A stretch of DNA of 64,000 nt from Shewanella sp. MTB7. Its GTDB lineage: Bacteria; Pseudomonadota; Gammaproteobacteria; Enterobacterales; Shewanellaceae. This document shows positions 9,921-19,070 of the stretch, in pieces. The translations under genes and the position numbers were made by a program. Location of the stretch: contig NZ_CP085636.1 in assembly GCF_027571385.1 (NCBI RefSeq), positions 3,100,001-3,164,000 on the forward strand. The letters run 5' to 3'. How positions within the stretch are numbered: position 1 is the stretch's first letter; each line of letters opens with the position of its first letter. The notes under the pieces are model-generated. The model was not told the origin of the DNA and did not search any database. It saw only the letters and a list, made by a program, of their open reading frames with translations.

Positions 9921-9946
9921 ACAGCTTGTATTGTCTAATTTAGCAA

Positions 9947-11233
9947 TTACATTCCCATTGACGCGTTAACTTTCTTCCCTAACCGGTAATACCAGATAGA
10001 TAATGGCATAAATATCAAATTCATTACTGTGGTTAGATTAAAGCCGAATCCAGCTTGATGTAAAGTGCGTAATGCCTCTTTGGAGGCTGACCAATCCACT
10101 TGGCTAAAGAGAACATCTAGGATTAAACCTGTGGCAAGAATACTGATAAACAGTGAAGCAACAATCCAGCGTGCTGGGGCTACACCATAGTAGTTTTTAT
10201 AAACCTGTGTCATTGGAATGGTTATTACGTCGGCTAAAATAAAGCCCATCACGCCACCAAAAGAGATCCCGCCGTGCCAGAGTGCCGCTGCCAACAACAA
10301 ATTACCCACTGAGCAAACATATGCTATCACGGCGACAAAAATACCGATCACTACATCAAGTAAAGAGTGTAACCATGCAGGCAAGAAAGTTTGGTTATCA
10401 ATAAAGAGGTCACGCCACCAGTCTTGTGGTACTAGTGCTATGAGTAGAGATGAAATAACCACGCCGATGAGTATCTCTCTGCCAATCATACTGATGTCCA
10501 TTTGGAAAAAACCAGCACTGTGTTTCAGCTTAGAATTGAATGAGGAATCTTTCACGGAGGGGGTACTATGATCCATATTACCCATATCCATGGAGCCCAT
10601 AGATTCTTTACTCATGTCCATGCCACAGTCAGAGATTGAATCATCAGCACTTTCTTTCTTCATACTCGACATGTCCATATCAGAGCCAGACATTGAAGCC
10701 ATCTCATCTGTGTTGTCTTTTTTCATGCTAGACATGTCCATGCCGCAGTCAGACACGGCTGGTGCTGGACTATTGCCGATTTTAGCTTCTAAGGCATCGA
10801 GTTGCACCTTAGGATAGAAGTGGAAAACGATGGCAACGATAATGATGAGAATGATACCGCCGATGATTTCACCCCATAGAAAATACCAGCCGAGTAATGA
10901 CACCAGTACAATGAACATCTCTAAAATAAGGTTGGTGCTTGCGACCAGAAAGGCCATGGCATTGGGTAAGCTTGCTTTTTTTGTCAGTAAGGTTTTAGAA
11001 AGTGATGCCGCTGCATAGGAGCAGGAGGAAGACACCATGCCAAGAAGGGTAACTAAGGTTAAGCTTTTAATATTGGTGTGTCCCAGGTGTTTTATTACTT
11101 GATCCACGGGTAAAATATGCCTCAGTAAAGATGAGAGCATCAATCCAAAAGCTAATGGCCAATAAATTTGCCATATCATGCCACTCAACGTATCAATGAC
11201 ATGCATGATAATTTGCATTGCACTGTGTTCCAT
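9947..11233 (-). CDS. SO_0444-type Cu/Zn efflux permease with Met-rich loop
   Basis: 428 residues, membrane permease of the ArsP/DUF318 type. About four hydrophobic segments precede and four follow a hydrophilic central loop (about 150-240). The loop repeats Asp-Cys-Gly-Met-Asp-Met-Ser-Ser-Met-like units (SDCGMDMSSMKK, SGSDMDMSSMKKES, SDCGMDMSKESM, SMDMGNMDHS), a likely soft-metal binding module. SSSCSYAAASLSKTL carries a conserved Cys in a membrane segment. The family is annotated as Cu/Zn efflux (Shewanella SO_0444). No MerR regulator is next to it here. It converges with the LysR gene. Confidence 0.8.
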   Translation of the reverse strand: MEHSAMQIIMHVIDTLSGMIWQIYWPLAFGLMLSSLLRHILPVDQVIKHLGHTNIKSLTLVTLLGMVSSSCSYAAASLSKTLLTKKASLPNAMAFLVASTNLILEMFIVLVSLLGWYFLWGEIIGGIILIIIVAIVFHFYPKVQLDALEAKIGNSPAPAVSDCGMDMSSMKKDNTDEMASMSGSDMDMSSMKKESADDSISDCGMDMSKESMGSMDMGNMDHSTPSVKDSSFNSKLKHSAGFFQMDISMIGREILIGVVISSLLIALVPQDWWRDLFIDNQTFLPAWLHSLLDVVIGIFVAVIAYVCSVGNLLLAAALWHGGISFGGVMGFILADVITIPMTQVYKNYYGVAPARWIVASLFISILATGLILDVLFSQVDWSASKEALRTLHQAGFGFNLTTVMNLIFMPLSIWYYRLGKKVNASMGM

Positions 11234-11506
11234 ATCAATCCCTTAATAAATTAAACACTAAAATGAAGAATAGAGAAAATGAGCTCGATTTTGAGCTTAA
11301 ATCGCACATAGTACGAGTTTTACGAGATGCTTTGGCATAATAGTCCTGTTGTTGGCGCTAAACAACCGATCTATCACTATTTATTGGTTACTCTTTATTC
11401 ATCTTTTAATCTTTCTTTAATTTCATAATCTTGCTGACATTATCTATATTTTGATCCCTATAAAATTGTTAATATGCGCAGATATTTTGAATATCTGAGG
11501 TTGTAG

Positions 11507-14281
11507 ATGGAGCTTAGGCGACATGCTGTGAAATTTGGCTTATTGCAGGGGTTGTTTTTTGCTCAAACAGCGAGTTTGTGTGAGCAAGGGTTAACCATTG
11601 ACGGTAAATTATTCCCATATCCGAGCATGGATGAAACGGTTGAAGTGAGGCATGGCTGGTTTACTCAGACGTTAGTATGGGGCAACTGTCACTTTACTTT
11701 TTTTAGATTTATCGCCAGTAAACCACTATTTACATTAGGCATACACAATAGACTCGTGTATTGCAAGGCCGAGCTTCAACAAGCATATGATAGTTTGCTC
11801 ATTGATATAACCAAGTTTGATAGCACCTTTAGACAACATAATCGTTATTTACGTCATTCCGATAGCTCTGTGTTAGCGCAAGACTTCAATGGTTGCTTAG
11901 CATTATTTAAGCAAACGGTGCATTTCAAAAAATTGGGCTTTGATGTGACTAAACTCAATTGCCGCTTAGCTAAATTTACTAAACAGCCGCAGCTGTTTAC
12001 GGAAAAATATAATCAATGGTGGTTAGACAAGCAGTTAGATAAGCATCAAGTCCTGTTTGATTCACTGGAAGATAACCCACTCACTTCACTGCAGCGTCAA
12101 GCCTGTGCTCTCGATGAAGACAACGTCTTAGTCATTGCTGGGGCCGGAACGGGTAAAACCAGCACCATGGCAGCCAAAGCCGCGTATTTAGTTAACCAAG
12201 GTTTGGCTAAGCCCGGTGAAATTTTGATGTTAGCTTATGGTAACGATGCCAAGATTGAACTCGAAGCGCGAGTTTACGCAATTCCAGATCTCAATGCAGT
12301 GAAAGTGAGAACCTTTCATGGCTTAGGTAAGGAGATCATTCAGTTTTATCAGAATAGTTCGACTCAAGTATCGGTGTTAGCCACCGATGACAAGCAGTTT
12401 ACTCAATTTATTGATAGCCAACTTGATGAGATTATTGCCGATCCAAAGATGGCGGATCCCATTGCTGATTATTTTGGTCGTTATCTGTATCCGCAGGTTA
12501 ATGAGCTAGACTTTCAAACCCAAGGCCAATATCGCTCATACATTAAAAATAATGAGATAAGAGCACTTTCGGGGGATTTAGTGAAAAGCTTTCAGGAGCT
12601 TATGATCTGTAACTATCTTTATACTCATGGTATTACTTTTGAATATGAGCCTAGGTACGCCCCTAAAGATGGGGCTTGTGTGAATGAGCCAGGAAAGGAT
12701 GTTTATCAACCAGATTTTTATATTCCAGCCCTTGATGCTTATCTGGAGCATTTTGGTATCGATAAACAAGGCAATACCCGCCCTGATATCGATAAAATAG
12801 CCTACAACTTGAGTCGTGAATGGAAAATTGATCTTCATAAACGACATGAAACTTGTTTATTGCAAACCTTTAGTTGGCAAGCCGATATGGGAGTATTGGA
12901 AAAATTTTTAGAGCGATTGTTATGTGATCGCTGTCAGGAGATAGGACTTACTGACAATCAGCTTTTTAAACCTATATCTCCTGAAGAGGTGTTTACTCAG
13001 GTAAAAGCCTTGGGTGTTTATCGCAATGTAAGCCAGTTAATGTCCAGTTTTGTATCACTTTTTAAGTCATCAGGATTAAGTTTGCATGATCTTGAGCAAA
13101 TGATGATGCCAAGAGGGTCTGATAACAAAACTTTCGCCTATAACCAATTAAGGTGGAAAGTTTTCTTACAGCTATTTAGGTGGGTGTACTCACGCTATGA
13201 ATCTCACCTAAGCTCGCTTAACACCTTAGATTTTTCAGATATGATCGCTCAAAGTGTTGAGATGACTCGCGCTAATGATTTTCATCAAAAAACCCAAGGT
13301 CGATTCCGCTATAAATACATCATGGTCGATGAGTTTCAGGATATCTCTTCAGAGCGAGCCAAGTTGGTGACTCAATTGCGGGATTCAAGTCCAGGTTGTG
13401 CATTATTTTGCGTTGGTGATGATTGGCAAGCGATATACCGATTTACCGGCAGTGATCTTAGATTAACGACCCACTTCAGTCACATTTTTGGCGCCACTAA
13501 GGTGGTGACGCTCGATAAGACATTTAGATTTAATGATCGTATTGAGAAAGTGGCCTCAGGCTTTATTCAGGCTAATCCGGCACAGTTAAAGAAAAATCTC
13601 ACTACCCACACAATTAGTGATAACCCGCAAGTCTATGTATTGATTAATTCAAAAGAGGCAGGGATAACGCAGGCGTTCGATAGCATCCTCGACCTGATGA
13701 GTTCAGAATTGAATACTGCTTCTGCCAGCGTGATGGTGATCAGTCGCTTTAAAAGCTCTTTGAAAGGGTTAAGCATTTGGCAAAAAAGTTATTCACAACT
13801 TAAAATCTCTGGCTTTTCAGCACACGCATCGAAAGGGAAACAGGCTGACTTTGTCATCATAGTTGATGTAAATGACGATAAATATGGTTTTCCGAGTAAG
13901 CTTGATAGCGATCCGATTTTAGACGCCTTGCTACCAAAACTCGACAGTTACGCTTATACCGAAGAGCGCCGCTTATTCTATGTCGCACTATCACGCGCTA
14001 AGAGGAGGGTGTTTATTCAGGCTGAAATAGGTAAAGAGTCTGTGTTTGTCAAAGAGCTGATGGAGTTTAATCAGGATATTTACTGTTTTCACCGTGAACT
14101 GACTCCACTGTATGTCGACGATTTATCTTGCCCTAAATGTGTTACAGGTAAATTGATTAAGCGGACCAATAGTAAAAGTGGAAAAGCTTTTTTAGCCTGT
14201 AGCTTACATAGAATGAAAGATGATAATAGTTGTCAATACACCGCTAACTTGCCTGCCAGAGTCAAAGCTATTACAACTTAG
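11507..14281 (+). CDS. SF1 UvrD/Rep-like helicase (helicase IV-like) with C-terminal zinc ribbon
   Basis: 924 residues, longer than E. coli HelD (684). An N-terminal accessory region (about 1-190) precedes the helicase core: Walker A GAGTGKTS (about 211-218), Walker B VDEFQDIS, and VGDDWQAIYRFTGSD (motif III), then motif VI near EERRLFYVALSRAK. Between motifs I and II lies an insertion with QPDFYIPALDAYLEHFG followed by HETCLLQTFSW, similar to the segment seen in HelD-type proteins and reminiscent of degenerate PD-(D/E)XK folds. The C-terminus has a topoisomerase-type four-Cys zinc ribbon (CPKC...C...C). Expected role: 3'-5' DNA unwinding in repair or recombination. Monocistronic. Confidence 0.85.
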   Translation: MELRRHAVKFGLLQGLFFAQTASLCEQGLTIDGKLFPYPSMDETVEVRHGWFTQTLVWGNCHFTFFRFIASKPLFTLGIHNRLVYCKAELQQAYDSLLIDITKFDSTFRQHNRYLRHSDSSVLAQDFNGCLALFKQTVHFKKLGFDVTKLNCRLAKFTKQPQLFTEKYNQWWLDKQLDKHQVLFDSLEDNPLTSLQRQACALDEDNVLVIAGAGTGKTSTMAAKAAYLVNQGLAKPGEILMLAYGNDAKIELEARVYAIPDLNAVKVRTFHGLGKEIIQFYQNSSTQVSVLATDDKQFTQFIDSQLDEIIADPKMADPIADYFGRYLYPQVNELDFQTQGQYRSYIKNNEIRALSGDLVKSFQELMICNYLYTHGITFEYEPRYAPKDGACVNEPGKDVYQPDFYIPALDAYLEHFGIDKQGNTRPDIDKIAYNLSREWKIDLHKRHETCLLQTFSWQADMGVLEKFLERLLCDRCQEIGLTDNQLFKPISPEEVFTQVKALGVYRNVSQLMSSFVSLFKSSGLSLHDLEQMMMPRGSDNKTFAYNQLRWKVFLQLFRWVYSRYESHLSSLNTLDFSDMIAQSVEMTRANDFHQKTQGRFRYKYIMVDEFQDISSERAKLVTQLRDSSPGCALFCVGDDWQAIYRFTGSDLRLTTHFSHIFGATKVVTLDKTFRFNDRIEKVASGFIQANPAQLKKNLTTHTISDNPQVYVLINSKEAGITQAFDSILDLMSSELNTASASVMVISRFKSSLKGLSIWQKSYSQLKISGFSAHASKGKQADFVIIVDVNDDKYGFPSKLDSDPILDALLPKLDSYAYTEERRLFYVALSRAKRRVFIQAEIGKESVFVKELMEFNQDIYCFHRELTPLYVDDLSCPKCVTGKLIKRTNSKSGKAFLACSLHRMKDDNSCQYTANLPARVKAITT

Positions 14282-14509
14282 TTGCATAGCAAAGATAATC
14301 TGCTAATGAATGCCCATTATCTTATTCATTCTGTGGTTACTAGATATGATGTAAATTGCACCATATCCTTCGTGTTTTTGTGATACTGGTTCAATATTGG
14401 CACGCTTTCCTTTATTTCTCGCATGTTATTATTCAACTCATTTTTAAGGCTACTGGCCAGTTAATCCTATTGTGCTAAATCCAATAACATCATTTATTGA
14501 GTGTGAAAT

Positions 14510-15610
14510 TTGAACAGTTTATTTTTAGAAACCTATATCGGTAAAATGAAACTAAAAAATCGTTTTATTAGAAGTGCCACTTGGGAGAACATGGCTACTG
14601 ATGATGGACACATGACGGAAAAACTCTATGCCATCTATGATGAGCTCTCAAAGGGTGAGCTGGGGTTAATCATTACGGGTTATGCAAACATCGTTGCAGA
14701 GGAGCGTCCGAATCCGGGAATGATGGGGATTTATGATGACTCGTTTATCGATGAATACAAGCTGCTCACTAATTTAGTTCATGAAAATAATACTAAAATC
14801 ATTATGCAGCTTGCCTATGGTGGTACAAAAACAACGCATAACGTTGGTAGCCGAGTCATCTTTGCACCGAGTGACGTTTGTGAGAAAAGCACGCAAACAT
14901 TAGGCACAGCCATGACCAAGCATGATATCGATTATATTGTTGATGGATTTGTTCAAGCCAGTAGAAGAGCTAAGGAAGCTGGTTTTGATGGCATTGAAAT
15001 ACATGGTGCACACACCTATTTAATTAATCAATTTTTGAGTCCATATTACAATAGAAGGGACGATGAATATGGAGGGTGTCTTGAAAACCGCATGCGGTTT
15101 TTATCCGATATTTTTATTGGTATAAGACAAGTTGTCGGAAGAGATTATCCCATTTTAGTTAAGTTAACCGCTTCTGAATTTTTTAATGGTGGATTAACCT
15201 TTGCCGATACTCGCATCATTTGTAAAAAGTTAACAGAATTAGGTGTTGATGGTATAGAGATATCAGGCAACATACATGGCAATGCCAAATCCCTTGTTGG
15301 TGAGTCTTTTGATGGATATAAGATTCAGGAAGAGGGGTATTTTTATGAATATGGTGAGGTTATTAGTCACGAGATTAATGTACCTATCATAACTGTGGGT
15401 GGCCTTACCGATATCAACACTATCGAAGCAATTGCAAGTAAAACAAAGATACACCTCTTCGCCTTGGCAAGACCTTTACTTTCAGAGCCTCACTTAATCA
15501 AACGATGGAAATCAGGCGACCGAACACCGATTAAATGTGAAAGATGTTCGAAATGCAGAACTCGCAGAGGTAACTTCTGTGTTGTAAATAAGAATAAGCA
15601 ATTGAATTAA
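14510..15610 (+). CDS. Old Yellow Enzyme family NADH:flavin oxidoreductase
   Basis: 366 residues, a single FMN-binding TIM barrel. Visible family blocks are KLKNRFIRSATWE, GLIITGY, IMQLAYGG, FVQASRRAKEAGFDGIEIHGAH, FLSPYYNRRDDEYGG with ENRMRF, and GGLTDINTIE near the C-terminus. The tail carries clustered Cys (CERCSKCRTRRGNFC), as in members that also bear an Fe-S motif, though it lacks their full NAD domain. The start is TTG: an in-frame TGA lies just upstream at 14504-14506 and no ATG is available. Substrate not predictable; family members reduce activated C=C bonds. Confidence 0.85.
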   Translation: MNSLFLETYIGKMKLKNRFIRSATWENMATDDGHMTEKLYAIYDELSKGELGLIITGYANIVAEERPNPGMMGIYDDSFIDEYKLLTNLVHENNTKIIMQLAYGGTKTTHNVGSRVIFAPSDVCEKSTQTLGTAMTKHDIDYIVDGFVQASRRAKEAGFDGIEIHGAHTYLINQFLSPYYNRRDDEYGGCLENRMRFLSDIFIGIRQVVGRDYPILVKLTASEFFNGGLTFADTRIICKKLTELGVDGIEISGNIHGNAKSLVGESFDGYKIQEEGYFYEYGEVISHEINVPIITVGGLTDINTIEAIASKTKIHLFALARPLLSEPHLIKRWKSGDRTPIKCERCSKCRTRRGNFCVVNKNKQLN

Positions 15611-15702
15611 CTTAAATTCCAAGATGGTTTGGCTACATGGTTAGGGCTGGGTATATACTTAGAGTTGTTGATGTTTTCTGAGCTAAAACTAGGACGTGTT
15701 AC

Positions 15703-16977
15703 ATGGTCGATCCAAACAACTCTCTACAAAGCAATGGTGATAGTCAAATTGATATGGAAGCCATGGGTGATTTTTTCGATGACTTTAAGATTGCACACCA
15801 AACATGTGACTCAGTATTACTTAAACTTGAAGATGATCCTGAAAATGATACGCTCTTAAACTCCTTGTTTAGATCTATCCATACCATTAAGGGGAACCTG
15901 ATTTATGTCGGGCTGGAAGATCTGACTCCATTGGTTCAAAGTTTAGAAGATCTTCTGGATGCGATACGGAAAAAGTCTGTTGCTTACGATAGCCTTCTTT
16001 GTGATGTGATCTTGCTGACATTAGACAAAACAGAAAACATGGTTCAATCGAGACTTAACCCTAGTTCTGAGGATATACCAATAATCCTGTCTGAAACTGA
16101 TATCGACAATTTGTGTGTCAATATCAGTTGTATTGCCGATGTAGCGCCAAACAATAGAGTAGAATATATCAGAACTTGTCTATTTATCTTAGATCCCGAT
16201 ACTCATCTTGATAATTCAATGCCTTCAAACTCTTCGGCGGATAAAGCGGCTATTGCTGAAGAAAGCCAAGCTAAAACTAACACTAACACTAACCAACAAG
16301 CGGCAAGCATACTCTCCAGAGAACTGCAGGTGAATACTGATTACTTAGTCAGTGATAAATCGATTAATCATAAAGAGTTTTATGATGTTTTTGTAGAGTA
16401 TAATATTGAAATTGATGAAGATATTGTTTTCTTTAGCGGTTTAAGTTCTCCATTGGAGAGTCGTTCTTTCTACTGGAAGGGACGTACATTGCGCTTGTTA
16501 ATTTTGACATTGGCGATGAATGAAAAGTCAGGTCAACGGGTTGATGCTACTCAACTTACTGTCGCGGTATTGATGCATGATCTTGGTATGTCCTTTCTTC
16601 CCCGTTCTTTGCTGATTAATACCGGTGCCCTTAATGAAAGTGAGAGGCTAGCATTACAACGACACCCTAATTTCGGTTGGCTGCTATTGGACGAGTCTGA
16701 AAAATGGAGCGATGCTGCACTGATCGTATTACAACACCATGAACAGCTAGATGGTTCAGGTTACCCAAACCACTTAATTGATGAACAGATCTGTCAGGGC
16801 GCTAAAATCTTAGCCATCGCAGATACCTTTGACGCAAGATCACATGAACGAGCCCATCACACCTTGTTAAAACGGCCTTTGGTTCGCACCATGATTGAGA
16901 TTAATAACTTCTCTGGTACTCAGTTTGATCCTTATTGGGTTGATATATTCAATCAAGTCGTGCGCGGCGAGGTCTGA
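15703..16977 (+). CDS. HPt domain fused to HD-GYP phosphodiesterase-like domain
   Basis: 424 residues. The N-terminal HPt domain has the phospho-accepting H60 in SIHTIKGN. A Ser/Asn-rich linker (about 175-215) precedes the HD-GYP domain (about 265-415): MHDLG, then HPNFGWLLL, then HHEQLDGSGYP and IADTFDARSHER. The usual HDIGK reads HDLGM, so the Lys after HD-x-G is replaced, but the metal-ligand His/Asp residues and the GYP triplet are kept. Predicted role: a phosphorelay-linked cyclic-di-GMP phosphodiesterase. No cognate histidine kinase is adjacent. Start ATG at 15703; a long overlapping ORF at 15629 in another frame is not supported. Confidence 0.82.
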   Translation: MVDPNNSLQSNGDSQIDMEAMGDFFDDFKIAHQTCDSVLLKLEDDPENDTLLNSLFRSIHTIKGNLIYVGLEDLTPLVQSLEDLLDAIRKKSVAYDSLLCDVILLTLDKTENMVQSRLNPSSEDIPIILSETDIDNLCVNISCIADVAPNNRVEYIRTCLFILDPDTHLDNSMPSNSSADKAAIAEESQAKTNTNTNQQAASILSRELQVNTDYLVSDKSINHKEFYDVFVEYNIEIDEDIVFFSGLSSPLESRSFYWKGRTLRLLILTLAMNEKSGQRVDATQLTVAVLMHDLGMSFLPRSLLINTGALNESERLALQRHPNFGWLLLDESEKWSDAALIVLQHHEQLDGSGYPNHLIDEQICQGAKILAIADTFDARSHERAHHTLLKRPLVRTMIEINNFSGTQFDPYWVDIFNQVVRGEV

Positions 16978-17472
16978 GTGAGTTATTGATGTGGTCGTCA
17001 CTATCGTCCACATTAAGGCTACTTTATCTATGCGTAATGGGTAAGAAATCATAGTGTTACGTCTTCAACTATAAGCTCACTATTATCTAAAGCATGCTTT
17101 ATTTCGTGCTCACTATCGAAGTAGCAATAAGCGTGTTTTTCATGTTTAATGTCCATAAAGTAGCGGGAGCAACCAAGGGTTGCTTTACGCTTAAATGATT
17201 CTACTGTCTCAATGGTTTATGGCTATGTATCACACTTAACTGTATTGCTGAACACTTTGAGCTTAATGTTGATTAGGCTGCTTGTCGCTAAATAAAGTCC
17301 ACTATATTATTCAGATCATTTTCTTGGGTATATTTTGGATTAAGCTTTTTTCAATTATTTTCTTATTTAGTGTCCAAAAAGCGAATGCTTATACATTATA
17401 GGAGTATTGGTTTTGGATTTAACAGAATTCAGAACCGTAATTCAATGTTTTTCACTTAATTAAGGAAATATT
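16978..17472. other. Intergenic region with a small degraded-looking ORF
   Basis: 495 bp. It contains a short minus-strand ORF (listed separately) and otherwise AT-rich DNA leading into the DGPF/ECF operon, whose promoter is probably between 17300 and 17460. No RNA gene seen. Confidence 0.45.
17049..17156 (-). CDS. Small ORF or remnant, 35 residues
   Basis: Open frame from ATG at 17156 to TGA at 17049. The same frame stays open 13 codons further upstream without an ATG, reading through KRKATLGCSRYF. The protein-like composition (charged and aromatic: HEKHAYCYFDSEHEIKHA) looks coding, but the lack of a good start suggests the 3' remnant of a lost gene or a very small protein. Function not recognised. 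Confidence 0.25.
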   Translation of the reverse strand: MDIKHEKHAYCYFDSEHEIKHALDNSELIVEDVTL

Positions 17473-17817
17473 ATGTCCAAGCTGTTTCTATGTATGCAAC
17501 GCAGTGAGTCAGGTACTTGTGAATCATCTTCGCCATCGCCTTCTCAAATGGAGGCTATGTACGCCAAGTTTAATGCTTGGAAGGATAAATATGGCAATAA
17601 TATTGTCGACATGGGGGGCAAGCTCAATGCCAGCGGAAAAGTGGTTAAACATGATAGCGTCATCGATGGTCCATTTATGGAGTCAAAAGAGATTATAGGG
17701 GGCTTTATGATCATTTCGGCCGATACACTTGAGTTTGCTATGGAGATTGTACAAGCAAGTCCAGGTGTAGCAATGCCGGGCTCCAGTGTCGAGATAAGAG
17801 AGATACATAAACCTTGA
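17473..17817 (+). CDS. YCII/DGPF-domain protein, partner of the adjacent ECF sigma factor
   Basis: 114 residues, a compact ferredoxin-like fold of the YCII family. The signature is VIDGPFMESKEIIGGFMII, with the DGPF motif itself. AAGGAAA-type RBS before the ATG. Its TGA stop overlaps the TTG start of the ECF sigma gene (TTGA), implying translational coupling. DGPF proteins are the conserved neighbours of ECF42-group sigma factors. Their biochemical role is not established; involvement in sigma-factor output is inferred from linkage. Confidence 0.85.
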   Translation: MSKLFLCMQRSESGTCESSSPSPSQMEAMYAKFNAWKDKYGNNIVDMGGKLNASGKVVKHDSVIDGPFMESKEIIGGFMIISADTLEFAMEIVQASPGVAMPGSSVEIREIHKP

Positions 17818-19070
17818 TAACTGATCACCTGATTGACCATTTTTTTCGTCATGAATATGGCAAATTAGTCTCGGTATTGTCGCATCGCGTTGGGATGCGA
17901 CATATCGAAGCGGTCGAAGATGCAGTTCAATTTGCACTTTTGACTGGTATTGATACTTGGGTAAGAAAAAAACGTCCCGATAATCCTACTGCTTGGCTCT
18001 ATCGAGTCGCCCATAACAAACTACTCAGTGAATTACGAACACAGACAAGACATAACAAAATTCTGCAGGTCAACACTGATGAGTTCACCGACTTAGAGGA
18101 GTTGGCCCCTGAGGTTTCCTTTTCAGCTGAGCTTGAAGATGAGATGTTGCGAATGCTGTTCCTGTGTTGTGATGAAACCGTTCCCCTTGAGTCACAACTG
18201 GTCTTTGCGCTTAAGTCTTTATGTGGTTTTAGTATTAAAGAGATCTCCATCAGACTTTTTACCAGTGAAGCCAATGTATATAAACGTCTTAGTCGTGCTA
18301 GAAAGATCTTAAAAGAAACAGTATCTACGACTACGGAACTCTCTGCTACACAATACACTAAACGGTTAGCCGCGGTGAATAAGGTGTTGTATCTCTTGTT
18401 TACTGAAGGTTATCTCTCATCAAGTTTGGCTTCATCCATGCGCAAAGATCTGTGTGAAGAGGCGATACGTTTGACACTTACGTTGGTAAACAACCCAATT
18501 GGTCGTGTTCCGGAAAGCTTTGCACTGTTGGCATTGATGTATTTTCACCTTTCAAGAATGTCAGCAAGAGAAGATGATGTCGGCAGTTTACTTTTGCTCG
18601 AAGAGCAGGACAGGTCATTATGGGATAAGTGCTGCATCGAACGCGGTATGTCGTGGCTAGCAAGATCTGCTGAAGGAGCTCTCTTTTCTCGTTACCATGC
18701 CGAAGCAGGTGTCGCTGCAGAACATTGTCTGGCACCTTCTTTTTCACAAACTCGCTGGTATAGGGTGGTGGAATGCTACACACTACTAGAGCAAGCTGCC
18801 CCCTCAGCTCTTCATCGTTTAAATCGCGCTGTAGCCGTTGCTGAGTGGAAAGGACCTTTGGCGGGGTTGAGTGTGTTAAAGGAGGTGACACCGCCAACTT
18901 GGTTAGTCTCCAGTTATTTGTGGAGTGCTGTACTTGCCGATCTGCATCTTCGCTGTGGAAATGTTGAATTAGGAGAGTGTTTCAGCGAGAAGGCGCTAAG
19001 TTTAGCGCCCACTGAGACGATTCGAACGTTACTCAGGCGCAGACTCCATCGAAGTCGAATTAAGGTTTAA
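17814..19070 (+). CDS. ECF42-type RNA polymerase sigma factor
   Basis: 418 residues, far longer than a plain ECF factor (about 190). Region sigma-2 (IEAVEDAVQFALLTG, then DNPTAWLYRVAHNKLL) and sigma-4 (LKSLCGFSIKEISIRLF, then ANVYKRLSRARKILKE) occupy the first 180 residues. A helical C-terminal extension follows (DUF6596/TPR-like; LYLLFTEGY, then LALMYFHLSR and RAVAVAEWKGP), as in the ECF42 group. No anti-sigma gene is present, and the C-terminal extension is thought to control activity. The TTG start overlaps the upstream DGPF stop. Target promoters likely include its own operon. Confidence 0.85.
   Translation: MITDHLIDHFFRHEYGKLVSVLSHRVGMRHIEAVEDAVQFALLTGIDTWVRKKRPDNPTAWLYRVAHNKLLSELRTQTRHNKILQVNTDEFTDLEELAPEVSFSAELEDEMLRMLFLCCDETVPLESQLVFALKSLCGFSIKEISIRLFTSEANVYKRLSRARKILKETVSTTTELSATQYTKRLAAVNKVLYLLFTEGYLSSSLASSMRKDLCEEAIRLTLTLVNNPIGRVPESFALLALMYFHLSRMSAREDDVGSLLLLEEQDRSLWDKCCIERGMSWLARSAEGALFSRYHAEAGVAAEHCLAPSFSQTRWYRVVECYTLLEQAAPSALHRLNRAVAVAEWKGPLAGLSVLKEVTPPTWLVSSYLWSAVLADLHLRCGNVELGECFSEKALSLAPTETIRTLLRRRLHRSRIKV

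Noticed and set aside
15629..15859. Open frame overlapping the start of the HPt-HD-GYP gene
   Set aside because: It is an out-of-frame shadow of a well-supported gene and has no protein-family signal.
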